The notes: generated from the letters alone by a model not told the origin. 6,776 nucleotides of DNA from Pseudomonadota bacterium (GCA_021823875.1 JAKAMD010000194.1:1-6776); one strand, 5' to 3'; numbered from the stretch's first letter, positions 1-5,916 are shown. Numbers and translations: made by a program.

Positions 1-577
1 GCGGCTGTGGCGGCTGGTGGGCGAGATTGCCGAAATTACTGCACCCGCCGCCAGACCCCCCGCATTCTCCGAACAGGCACTCGCCGTGCGCAAGGCGGCG
101 CACCGCGCCCTCAACAATGTCTCCGAGGACATCGCCAAGCTGCGCTTCAACCGCTGCGTGGCCCACATCTACGAATGCGCCAATGCGCTGTCGGACGCCA
201 TCGGCGCGGCCGAGACCGCGCCCAGCCCCGACTTCGCCTGGGCCCTGCGCGAGGCCGGCGACATCCTGGTGCGCCTGTTCCACCCGATGATGCCGCATCT
301 GGCCGAGGAATGCTGGGCGACGCTCGGCCATCAATCCCTGGTAGCGAGTGAAGCCTGGCCCGTGCTGGAGCCGGAGTTGCTGGTGGAGAACACCGTCACC
401 CTGCCGGTGCAGATCAACGGCAAGAAACGGGCCGACGTCACCGTTGCCCGGGACGCTGGAAATAAGGAGATTGAGGCTGCCGTTCTGGCGCTCGATGCGG
501 TACAAAAGGCGCTCGGCGGCAAGAGCCCGAAAAAGGTCATTGTCGTCCCGCAGAGGATCGTCAATGTGGTGGCATGA
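1..577 (+). CDS. leuS: Leucyl-tRNA synthetase, C-terminal part (5' end outside window)
   Basis: Leucyl-tRNA synthetase charges tRNA-Leu with leucine in the cytoplasm. Only the last 191 residues are present; the frame is open to the left edge (first full codon at position 2, reading RLWRLVGEIAEI), so the start lies outside. The fragment covers the class Ia anticodon-binding helical domain and the C-terminal tRNA-binding domain. Family landmarks are the helix MMPHLAEECWATLG, the strand LPVQINGKKRADVTV, and the terminal KVIVVPQRIVNVVA, which is typical of bacterial LeuS C-termini. The stop is TGA at 575-577. lptE starts inside the last codons, so the two are almost certainly cotranscribed and perhaps translationally coupled. 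The identification rests on recognised conserved motifs and on the leuS-lptE-holA order; I see no truncation or frameshift. Confidence 0.96.
   Translation, partial: RLWRLVGEIAEITAPAARPPAFSEQALAVRKAAHRALNNVSEDIAKLRFNRCVAHIYECANALSDAIGAAETAPSPDFAWALREAGDILVRLFHPMMPHLAEECWATLGHQSLVASEAWPVLEPELLVENTVTLPVQINGKKRADVTVARDAGNKEIEAAVLALDAVQKALGGKSPKKVIVVPQRIVNVVA
552..557 (+). promoter_or_regulatory. Ribosome binding site of lptE inside leuS
   Basis: The sequence AGAGGA lies within the last leuS codons, 6 nt before the ATG at 564. It supports that ATG as the lptE start, ahead of the ATG at 574 (which reads into a stop after six codons) or the TTG at 591. Confidence 0.6.
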
Positions 578-1124
578 GACGAAAAACCGCTTGACCCGAT
601 GGCTCGCGGTGGTGGCATTGGCCGGGTTCACGGCCGGCTGCTTCCAGCCGCTCTATGGCGACCATCCCGTGGTCGGCGGCGGCCCCGCCCTGCAGGATAA
701 GCTCGCCGCGGTCGACGTGGCGCCGATCAGCGCGCCCAACGGCACCCGGTTGGCCCGCATCGCGGTCAATGTCCGCAACGACCTGATCTACGACGTCACC
801 GGTGGCGGCGCCGCCGCCACGCCGGCCTACAAGCTTACGGTGACGATGGCCGTCAGCCAGCAACAGGTGATCGTCGACATCAACAGCGGCCGGCCTGACA
901 TCCAAAACTACGGCATCAACGCCACTTACACGTTGACCGACCTGACCAGCCGCAAAGTGGTGGTGAGTGGGCAAACCTTTTCGCGGGTCTCCTATGACGT
1001 CCCGGGCCAGGAGCAGCGCTTCGCCGGCTCGCGCGCCTTGCGCGACGCCGAGGACCGCGCCGCCAAGGTGATCTCCGGCAACATCAAGTCGCGGCTGGCC
1101 TCGTATTTCGTGGCAGGGTCGTAG
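564..1124 (+). CDS. lptE: LPS-assembly lipoprotein LptE
   Basis: LptE is the outer-membrane lipoprotein that plugs the LptD beta-barrel and helps insert lipopolysaccharide into the outer leaflet. The product has 186 residues, normal for the alphaproteobacterial family. The N-terminus has a charged n-region (HETKNRLTR, residues 4-12), a hydrophobic stretch (residues 13-22) and a lipobox ending TAGC with the acylated Cys at residue 26, followed by FQPLYG, a hallmark of LptE proteins in this class. The rest is a mixed alpha/beta domain, with the typical segment INATYTLTD in the middle and a C-terminal helix SRLASYF. The -3 lipobox residue is Thr rather than the usual Leu. The ATG at 564 overlaps leuS by 14 nt and has its own Shine-Dalgarno sequence. 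The order leuS-lptE-holA is conserved in this bacterial class, which supports the call. Confidence 0.93.
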   Translation: MWWHETKNRLTRWLAVVALAGFTAGCFQPLYGDHPVVGGGPALQDKLAAVDVAPISAPNGTRLARIAVNVRNDLIYDVTGGGAAATPAYKLTVTMAVSQQQVIVDINSGRPDIQNYGINATYTLTDLTSRKVVVSGQTFSRVSYDVPGQEQRFAGSRALRDAEDRAAKVISGNIKSRLASYFVAGS

Positions 1125-1150
1125 CGACTCGCCGCTTGCTCGTTTTCCAA

Positions 1151-1165
1151 CTCCCCGAACGGGAG
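1151..1165 (+). other. Small hairpin in the lptE-holA spacer
   Basis: CTCCC (1151-1155) and GGGAG (1161-1165) form a 5-bp stem with a 5-nt loop in the 63-nt spacer between lptE and holA. No T-run follows, so it is not a convincing terminator. It could be a weak attenuator or RNA-processing site, or chance in GC-rich DNA. Confidence 0.25.
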
Positions 1166-1187
1166 ACGGTTACGCCGTGCAGGTGTC

Positions 1188-2219
1188 ATGACCGCCATCA
1201 AAGCCGCCGACGTCGACCGTTTCATTGCCCGCCCCGATCCGGCGCAGTCGATCGTGCTGGTGTTCGGGCCGGATGCCGGACTGGTGCGCGAACGCGTCGA
1301 CAAGCTGGTGCGTGGCGCGGTCGACGATCCCAACGATCCCTTCGCGCTTGCCCGCATTGATGGCGAAGAGCTGAGTGCCAATCCGGGCCGGCTGGTCGAG
1401 GAGGCGCATACCGTGCCGCTGTTCGGCGGACGCCGCGCCGTGCTGGTGAAGGCCGGCAGCCGCAACATCGCCGCCGCAGTCGAGAGCGTAATCGCGCAGC
1501 CGTCGGATGAATGCCGCATCATCATCGAGGCCGGCGACCTCAAGCGCAACGCGCCCCTACGTGCATTGTGCGAGAAGGCGAAGGTGGCAGCGGCACTACC
1601 CTGCTATGCCGACGGCGCGCGCGATCTCGGCCGCCTGATCGACGATGAGTTGCGCGAGGCCGATCTCACCATTGCACCTGATGCGCGCACCGTGCTGTTG
1701 TCGCTCTTAGGCGGCGACCGGCTCGCCTCGCGCAATGAGATCCGCAAGCTCGCGCTCTATGCGCGTGACAAAGACCGCGTGGAGCTTGCCGACGTGCTGG
1801 CGGTGGTGGCCGATGCGTCCGCGCTGGCGCTCGACGGTGTGATCGATGCGGCTTTCGCTGGTGATACGCGCAACGTGGAAAGCGAATTCGCCAAAGCGCG
1901 CGCCGGCGGCTCGTCGCCGGCGGCGATCATCTCGGCGGCGATCCGCCAGATTTCCAATCTGCACAAGATGCGGCTTGCCATCGAGGCCGGTGACAGCGCC
2001 GATTACGTGATGAAGCGGGGCGCGCCGCCGGTGCATTTTTCCCGTGAAAAAGCAGTGGGCGAGGCGCTGCGCGTCTGGAGCGCGCCACGGCTGTTGCGCG
2101 CGATGCAACAGCTCGCCGAAGCCTCGCTTGATGCCCGCCGCAACGCCGCGCTGGCCGAGGCCATCGCGCAGCGCACTTTGCTGTCGATCGCGGTGGGTGC
2201 ACGGCGAAGGGACTCGTAA
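1188..2219 (+). CDS. holA: DNA polymerase III subunit delta
   Basis: The delta subunit is part of the clamp-loader complex; it opens the beta sliding clamp ring so it can be loaded onto primed DNA. The product has 343 residues, the usual length. The N-terminal AAA+-like domain shows the degenerate nucleotide-binding segment VLVFGPDAGLVRERVDKL (residues 23-40), typical of alphaproteobacterial HolA; delta does not hydrolyse ATP, so the lack of a proper P-loop is expected. Further on come PLFGGRRAVLVK, the lid-like segment LIDDELREADLTI, and a C-terminal helical collar domain (AIISAAIRQISNLHKMRLAIEAG and LRAMQQLAEASLDARR regions). The ATG at 1188 has only a weak AGG (1181-1183) at 4-nt spacing; no better in-frame start is seen. 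It follows lptE by 63 nt on the same strand. The gene ends 116 nt before the convergent hydrolase gene, with a palindromic repeat between. Confidence 0.94.
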   Translation: MTAIKAADVDRFIARPDPAQSIVLVFGPDAGLVRERVDKLVRGAVDDPNDPFALARIDGEELSANPGRLVEEAHTVPLFGGRRAVLVKAGSRNIAAAVESVIAQPSDECRIIIEAGDLKRNAPLRALCEKAKVAAALPCYADGARDLGRLIDDELREADLTIAPDARTVLLSLLGGDRLASRNEIRKLALYARDKDRVELADVLAVVADASALALDGVIDAAFAGDTRNVESEFAKARAGGSSPAAIISAAIRQISNLHKMRLAIEAGDSADYVMKRGAPPVHFSREKAVGEALRVWSAPRLLRAMQQLAEASLDARRNAALAEAIAQRTLLSIAVGARRRDS

Positions 2220-2221
2220 TT

Positions 2222-2334
2222 CGTCATGCCGGGGCACCGCATAGCGGCGAACCTGGAATCCAGGGCCCATCGCAAAACCAAATAAGTTGCACTGGATTCC
2301 GGGCTCGCGGCCTTCGGCCGCGCCCCGGAATGAC
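2222..2334. repeat. Nested palindromic intergenic repeat (possible bidirectional terminator)
   Basis: This 113-nt element fills the gap between the convergent stops of holA and the MBL hydrolase gene. The outer arms GTCATGCCGGGGC (2223-2235) and GCCCCGGAATGAC (2322-2334) are complementary at 12 of 13 positions. The inner arms around CTGGAATCC (2253-2261) and GGATTCC (2294-2300) pair again, 11 of 13 over 2252-2264 versus 2291-2303. The right half carries a perfect 7-bp hairpin, CGCGGCC-TTC-GGCCGCG (2306-2322); the left half has a small CCGC-ATA-GCGG hairpin (2237-2247). This architecture resembles the mosaic palindromic elements scattered between genes in Bradyrhizobium and relatives (known from general knowledge, not searched here). 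It could stop transcription from both sides, though neither side has a proper T-run. Each inner arm contains a GANTC site, the target of the CcrM methylase. Confidence 0.75.
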
Positions 2335-2335
2335 T

Positions 2336-3241
2336 TTAAAGATTCAGCTGATAGCTATGCGGCACCCAGCGATAGCTGCCGCCGGCGCGCTCGACGAAGC
2401 CCAGCCCCGGGAACGGCATATGAAAGCCGGCGACCGGAATGCGGTCGGTTGCTACCATGTCGAGGATGCGCTTGCGCGTGGCGACCGCCTTCTCCTTCTC
2501 GTCGTCGACGTCGAGCTGCAGGTCGGGCCGTTGGATCGCCACCACGTAGTGATTGCAGGTGTCGGCCCAGTTCAGGATCTGCTTGCCTTCGCTCTCGATC
2601 ATGAAGGCCAGCAGCCCGGGCGAATGCCCGAAGGCGTCGACCGCGGTGATGCCCGGCACCACGGTGTCGCCCGGCTTGATGAAGGTGGCACGGTCGGCGA
2701 GCGGCACCACGATCTTCATATAGAGTTCGCGGTTGAACTTGCGCGCTTCGCGGATGTTCTCGCCCTTTTTCCAGAAATCGAAATCGGTGGCGCCGAACAC
2801 ATAGCGCGCTTTCGGGAACACCGGCTGGCCGCCCTTGGTCAGCCCGCCGATATGGTCGGGATGGCCGTGGGTGAGCACCACCACGTCGACATCCTCCGGC
2901 TTGTAGCCGGCCTGCGCCATGCGCGCGACCAGATTGCCGGGCGGCATCCGGCCCTTGAGCTGCTCGTGCTCGGCGCTGAGCGAGCCGCAGCCGGTGTCGA
3001 TCAGCACCAGCTCCTTGCCGGTGTTGACCACGGTCGGCGTGAACGGATGTTCGTAGCGATCGGCACCGATGTGGTTGGCGGCGGCTAGCGCCTTCACTTC
3101 CTCGGCGTGCGCGTCGCCGCCGAAGCTCGGCGTCAGCCCGGGGCGGATCACCTTGCTGTCCATGATGGTGGCGACCTCGAAGCCGCCGAGCTTGAACCGA
3201 TAGATGGTCGGCTGCATCTCGCCTTGGAGCTGTGCGGGCAC
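2336..3241 (-). CDS. MBL-fold metallo-hydrolase (methyl parathion hydrolase/OPHC2-like subgroup)
   Basis: This is a metallo-beta-lactamase-fold hydrolase of 301 residues, with a full set of dinuclear metal ligands: THGHPDH (H125, H127, D129, H130), GHSPGL (H206), NWADTCNH (D227) and GFHMPF (H274). The stretch after the motif (IGGLTKGGQPVFP, then ATDFDFW) resembles the subgroup that includes methyl parathion hydrolase, OPHC2-type enzymes and some quorum-quenching lactonases, so hydrolysis of a lactone or ester is a fair guess; the real substrate is unknown. Many relatives are exported; I see no signal peptide here, so it is probably cytoplasmic. I chose the GTG at 3241 because a strong GGGAGGA lies 5 nt before it. 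The ATG at 3217 (giving 293 residues) is the main alternative, with a weaker AAGG 4 nt upstream. The frame stays open further upstream, but without a conserved-looking sequence. It is divergent from the ABM-MFS pair across a 198-nt spacer, suggesting a shared pathway and shared control. Confidence 0.9.
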   Translation of the reverse strand: MPAQLQGEMQPTIYRFKLGGFEVATIMDSKVIRPGLTPSFGGDAHAEEVKALAAANHIGADRYEHPFTPTVVNTGKELVLIDTGCGSLSAEHEQLKGRMPPGNLVARMAQAGYKPEDVDVVVLTHGHPDHIGGLTKGGQPVFPKARYVFGATDFDFWKKGENIREARKFNRELYMKIVVPLADRATFIKPGDTVVPGITAVDAFGHSPGLLAFMIESEGKQILNWADTCNHYVVAIQRPDLQLDVDDEKEKAVATRKRILDMVATDRIPVAGFHMPFPGLGFVERAGGSYRWVPHSYQLNL

Positions 3242-3246
3242 CAGTG

Positions 3247-3253
3247 TCCTCCC
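3247..3253 (-). promoter_or_regulatory. Ribosome binding site deciding a GTG start for the MBL hydrolase
   Basis: On the minus strand this reads GGGAGGA, a near-ideal Shine-Dalgarno sequence, 5 nt before the GTG at 3241-3239. It favours GTG over the in-frame ATG at 3217, adding eight residues to the N-terminus. Confidence 0.6.
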
Positions 3254-3335
3254 TGTTTTTGTGACAGTGTCGGGTGATGCATAGCAGGCCACGGGGGCCC
3301 CATTCCAGCCCACTTTCTCGGCGCGCCGCCTGCTC

Positions 3336-3352
3336 CTTTCGCCGTGCGAAAG
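3336..3352. promoter_or_regulatory. Inverted repeat in the divergent spacer, candidate operator
   Basis: CTTTCG-CCGTG-CGAAAG is a perfect 6-bp inverted repeat with a 5-nt centre, 17 bp overall, the right size for a dimeric helix-turn-helix regulator. It sits between the divergent MBL and ABM genes, 95 nt from one start and 88 nt from the other. Flanking GCGCG (3321-3325) and CGCGC (3353-3357) can lengthen the pairing if folded as RNA. I could not assign convincing -35/-10 boxes on either strand, and no regulator gene lies in the window, so the role is inferred from position and symmetry only. Confidence 0.35.
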
Positions 3353-3426
3353 CGCGCGGGACGTGGCGGGTGACTGGTTCTTGAGCCCCGCGATCGTGAT
3401 ATGACATCGCCGGTCAATGGCACGTC

Positions 3427-3431
3427 GGGAG
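3427..3431 (+). promoter_or_regulatory. Ribosome binding site deciding the ABM start
   Basis: GGGAG lies 8 nt before the ATG at 3440. The in-frame ATG at 3401 has no comparable site, and its 13 extra residues do not resemble the family N-terminus, so 3440 is the better start. Confidence 0.55.
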
Positions 3432-3439
3432 CGCAAAAC

Positions 3440-3796
3440 ATGATCGCCGTGATTTTCGAAGTCTGGCCGGCGCCCGGCCGCAAGGACGATTACCTCGCCA
3501 TTGCCGGGTCCTTGCGCGATGATCTCGCCCGCATCGACGGCTTCATTTCGGTCGAGCGTTTCCAGAGCCTGACCGATCCCGACAAACTGCTGTCGCTGTC
3601 GTTCTGGCGTGACGAGGGGGCCGTGAAGCAATGGCGCACGCAAGACCGCCACCGCGCTGGGCAGGCGCAAGGTCGCGCCGGCATCTTCGCCGACTACCGG
3701 CTACGCGTCGCCGGCGTGCTGCGCGATTACGGGTTGAATGACCGCGCCGCAGTCCCTGCGGATTCGAAGGCCGTGCACGATACCCAAGCCGTGTAA
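3440..3796 (+). CDS. Antibiotic biosynthesis monooxygenase (ABM) domain protein
   Basis: This is a small 118-residue protein of the dimeric alpha+beta barrel (ferredoxin-like) superfamily, ABM family. The start MIAVIFEVWPAPGRKDDYL, the central DGFISVERFQSL and LLSLSFWRDEGAVKQWR, and the later IFADYRLRVAGVLRDYG are the typical strand-helix pattern. Relatives include quinol monooxygenases, haem-degrading enzymes and many proteins of unknown role; no cofactor-binding residue can be assigned here, so the family name should not be read as proof of monooxygenase activity. The last 18 residues or so after RDYGL are a variable tail beyond the usual domain of about 100 residues. The gene ends 22 nt before the MFS start on the same strand, so the two are probably one operon, divergent from the MBL hydrolase. 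Confidence 0.85.
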   Translation: MIAVIFEVWPAPGRKDDYLAIAGSLRDDLARIDGFISVERFQSLTDPDKLLSLSFWRDEGAVKQWRTQDRHRAGQAQGRAGIFADYRLRVAGVLRDYGLNDRAAVPADSKAVHDTQAV

Positions 3797-3808
3797 TCGG
3801 CTAAACTG

Positions 3809-3816
3809 ACCTCCTT
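3809..3816 (+). other. Anti-Shine-Dalgarno-like octamer before the MFS start
   Basis: ACCTCCTT on the sense strand equals the 3' tail motif of bacterial 16S rRNA, and lies 2 nt before the TTG start of the MFS gene, where a Shine-Dalgarno sequence would be expected. In the mRNA it could pair with purine-rich sites such as GGGAG ahead of the ABM gene, but this is speculation. Its reverse complement AAGGAGGT has no start codon at a useful distance on the minus strand. Confidence 0.3.
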
Positions 3817-3818
3817 CC

Positions 3819-5030
3819 TTGCGGGCAAATCCCTTGCAGCAGAAAATCCCCGCGCGCGCCGCACTCATCCTCACCGCCGGCTTCCTGGTGCTGTTCCTCG
3901 GCGGTGGCGCGCGTTTCGCCGTTGGCCTCACCTTCAAGCCGATCGTCGAAGACCTCAACTGGGATCGCAGCCAGCTCGGGCTCGCCGTCGCCCTGTTTCA
4001 GGTCGTCTCGGCGGCCGCCATGTTCGTTTCTGGCCGCCTCGCCGATCGCAGCGACCCGCGGCTGGTGTTGGGCGGCGGCCTCTTGGTGAGCGGCATCGGC
4101 ATTGGCTTGATGAGTATGATGGCGGCGCCTTGGCATGCGCTGCTGCTCTATGGCGTCATCTTCGCACTCGGCAATGGCGCCGCCTCGATCATCCCGGTGG
4201 GCGTGATAGTGACGCGCGCCTTCCCGGGCCGCACTGGCATCGCCAACGCCGCAGTCATGTCGGGCATGAGCGTCGGTCAATTAGTAATGATCGCCTCGCT
4301 GGCGGCCGTGATGGTGAGCTTGAGCTGGCGCTCGGTCTTCCTGCTGCTGGGCATCGCATGCCTGGCGCCGCTGCCGCTATTGCTGCTGGCGATCCCGAAA
4401 GCGACGCCGGCGCAAGCGGCCGCCGCGCAGCCGGCCGCCGGCGCGGGCCTCGTCGACGCCGCACGCACGCGGCCGTTCTGGCTGTTGCTCGCGGTCTACG
4501 CCGTCTGCGGCTTCGGCGATTTCTTCGTTTCCACCCATGTGGTCGCCTTTGCGCAAGATCGTGGCGTCAGTCCCTTGCTGGCCGGCAACTTGTTGGCGCT
4601 GATGGGTTTGACCGGCCTGATCGGCGTGATCGCCGGCGGCGCGATGAGCGACCGCCTCGGCCCGGTGTGGCCGACCGCACTCTCGTTTGCCGCGCGCGTC
4701 GCCGTGTTCGCGCTGGTGCTGGTCGACCAGTCGGAAATCTCAGTGGCGATCTTCGCCCTGGTGTTCGGCGCCACCTTCCTGGTGACCGCGCCGCTCACCG
4801 TGGTGTTCGTGGCCGAGCGCTTCGGAACCCGCCATCTCGGCGCGCTCATCGGTCTTATCACCATGGTGCACCAGATCTGTGGCGGCATCGGCGCCTATTT
4901 CGGCGCTGCGGTATTCGACGTCACCGGCAATTACAACGATGCCTTCGTGGCGATGCTGGTGCTCTCGCTGATCGCCACGCTGCTCACGCTGCTATTGCGC
5001 AGGCCGCGTGACGAGGAGGCAACCGTCTGA
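3819..5030 (+). CDS. MFS transporter, 12 membrane segments
   Basis: This is a major facilitator superfamily secondary transporter of 403 residues, in the inner membrane. About twelve hydrophobic segments can be counted, the first at residues 13-35 and the last at about 372-393, with a longer Ala/Pro-rich cytoplasmic loop between halves (about 192-217). The motif-A-like signatures are GRLADRSDPR (72-81, after TM2) and GGAMSDRLGP (273-282, after TM8). The pattern near the start, LTFKPIVEDLNWDRSQLG, resembles the oxalate/formate antiporter and monocarboxylate-transporter-like branch, so a small organic acid is a plausible substrate; this is inference. An in-frame TGA at 3807 limits the start to TTG at 3819 or TTG at 3834; neither has a clear Shine-Dalgarno sequence, and translation may depend on coupling to the ABM gene 22 nt upstream. 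The gene is convergent with the L,D-transpeptidase, with only 13 nt between stops. Confidence 0.9.
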   Translation: MRANPLQQKIPARAALILTAGFLVLFLGGGARFAVGLTFKPIVEDLNWDRSQLGLAVALFQVVSAAAMFVSGRLADRSDPRLVLGGGLLVSGIGIGLMSMMAAPWHALLLYGVIFALGNGAASIIPVGVIVTRAFPGRTGIANAAVMSGMSVGQLVMIASLAAVMVSLSWRSVFLLLGIACLAPLPLLLLAIPKATPAQAAAAQPAAGAGLVDAARTRPFWLLLAVYAVCGFGDFFVSTHVVAFAQDRGVSPLLAGNLLALMGLTGLIGVIAGGAMSDRLGPVWPTALSFAARVAVFALVLVDQSEISVAIFALVFGATFLVTAPLTVVFVAERFGTRHLGALIGLITMVHQICGGIGAYFGAAVFDVTGNYNDAFVAMLVLSLIATLLTLLLRRPRDEEATV

Positions 5031-5047
5031 GCGTGCGGCGGGCTCAG
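5027..5047. terminator. Hairpin spanning both convergent stop codons
   Basis: CTGAGC (5027-5032) and GCTCAG (5042-5047) form a perfect 6-bp stem with a 9-nt loop. The MFS stop TGA (5028-5030) lies in one arm and the complement of the L,D-transpeptidase stop (5044-5046) in the other. There is no T-run on either side, so it is at best a weak bidirectional terminator. It is nevertheless the only structure in the 13-nt gap. Confidence 0.3.
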
Positions 5048-5691
5048 CTCTGCACCACCGTCACGTGCGTGCCGACCGGCACGCGGCTGTAGAGATCGAT
5101 GATGTCCTGGTTGAACAGCCGGATGCAGCCGGAGGACACCGCATGGCCGATGCTTTGCGGCTCATTGGTGCCATGCAGGCGGAAATAGCTGTCGCGGCCG
5201 TCGCGATAGAGATAGAGCGCGCGAGCGCCGAGCGGATTGTCGAGCCCGCCGGGCAGCCCGCCGGCATAGGCGCGATAGCGCGGCATCGCCGCCATCATTT
5301 CGGCGGTCGGGATCCAGCGCGGCCATTTCTCCTTGCGCCCGATGACGGCGCTGCCGTGGAAGTTCACCGCCTCGGAGCGGCCGACGCCGCAGCCGTAGCG
5401 CAACGCGCTGCCGCCATCGAGAATGAGATAGACGCGGCGCTCGGCGACGTTGACCACGATGCTGCCGGGTTTCTGGGTGCCGCGCCAGGACACGCGCGAG
5501 CGCAGCAGGCTGGGATCGATTGTCGTGGTATCGATTGCCGGAACGGTGATGCCGTTGTCCTCGATGGCACCATAGCCGCCCCCGCCGCCGGGGAACCATT
5601 CCATGCCGTCGGGACCCTGGCCGCAGCCGGCGACAAGGAGGGGAAGGCCGGCCAGGATGGCGCGGCGGCTGAGCTTGGTGGCGTTCGACAT
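5044..5691 (-). CDS. L,D-transpeptidase (YkuD family), Tat-type lipoprotein
   Basis: L,D-transpeptidases make 3-3 cross-links in peptidoglycan or attach proteins to it, working in the periplasm. The product has 215 residues. Residues 8-23 read SRRAILAGLPLLVAGC, combining a twin-arginine-like SRR motif with a lipobox (LVAGC, acylated Cys23), so it is probably a membrane-anchored lipoprotein exported by Tat. A Gly-rich linker (35-41) follows. The YkuD domain spans about 76-213, starting SIVVNVAERRVYLIL, with the catalytic core RLHGT (His173) and SSGCIRL (nucleophile Cys189). The 16-residue His-Cys spacing suits the family; SSGC replaces the more familiar SHGC, a variant I believe also occurs in relatives. 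The ATG at 5691 has AAAGG 9 nt upstream and starts directly at the signal peptide; the frame is open further upstream but without coding character. Whether it cross-links peptidoglycan or anchors outer-membrane proteins cannot be decided. Confidence 0.93.
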   Translation of the reverse strand: MSNATKLSRRAILAGLPLLVAGCGQGPDGMEWFPGGGGGYGAIEDNGITVPAIDTTTIDPSLLRSRVSWRGTQKPGSIVVNVAERRVYLILDGGSALRYGCGVGRSEAVNFHGSAVIGRKEKWPRWIPTAEMMAAMPRYRAYAGGLPGGLDNPLGARALYLYRDGRDSYFRLHGTNEPQSIGHAVSSGCIRLFNQDIIDLYSRVPVGTHVTVVQS

Positions 5692-5724
5692 GAATGGTCG
5701 CCTTTCACCCGCGTTGGTGGGAGA

Positions 5725-5754
5725 TTTATCGCGCGGATTCGATGTCGGGAGCAA
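5725..5754 (-). promoter_or_regulatory. Candidate sigma70-type promoter of the L,D-transpeptidase gene
   Basis: On the minus strand TTGCTC (5754-5749) and GATAAA (5730-5725) resemble -35 and -10 boxes (each 4 of 6) with an 18-nt spacer, placing the start of transcription about 25 nt before the ATG at 5691. A GANTC site (5736-5740) lies in the spacer, so CcrM methylation could influence it. The match is weak and alternatives are possible. Confidence 0.35.
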
Positions 5755-5916
5755 CAGCGGCTTTCCGCGTTCTCCCGTCGCATTTCCACGGGGCGCATGC
5801 CGCTTGTTCTCTTGCTTATTTCCCTTGCAGGAGAGGGTGGCCGGCCGGGAGCAATCACGAGGGCGAGCCGGGTGAGAGGTTAACAGGTGGCGGCGGCTGA
5901 CACCTTCAGTTCGCAT

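Noticed and set aside
1125..1187. Small gene between lptE and holA
   Set aside because: Only 63 nt, no start with a ribosome binding site that does not run into holA sequence; a short overlapping frame from 1136 looks like a shadow.
2222..2334. CRISPR repeat or insertion-sequence end
   Set aside because: There is only one unit, no spacer periodicity, no transposase and no visible target duplication; it is a palindromic repeat.
2330..3088. A 252-residue open frame on the plus strand opposite the MBL hydrolase gene
   Set aside because: It is His/Arg/Ala/Gly-rich and without family motifs; the opposite strand encodes a full MBL enzyme with all metal ligands. Long antisense frames are expected in GC-rich DNA.
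3242..3670. N-terminal extension of the MBL hydrolase reading from 3670
   Set aside because: It would overlap the ABM gene on the other strand, has no family-like sequence, and a strong ribosome binding site points to 3241.
3809..3816. AAGGAGGT on the minus strand as a ribosome binding site for a hidden gene
   Set aside because: No ATG, GTG or TTG lies within a useful distance downstream on that strand.
5008..5883. A 291-residue open frame on the plus strand opposite the L,D-transpeptidase gene
   Set aside because: Composition is typical of an antisense shadow, and it overlaps the MFS 3' end as well as a well-supported L,D-transpeptidase.
5692..5916. 75-residue N-terminal extension of the L,D-transpeptidase
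   Set aside because: It would place the signal peptide and lipobox in the middle of the protein; the ATG at 5691 starts exactly at the signal peptide.
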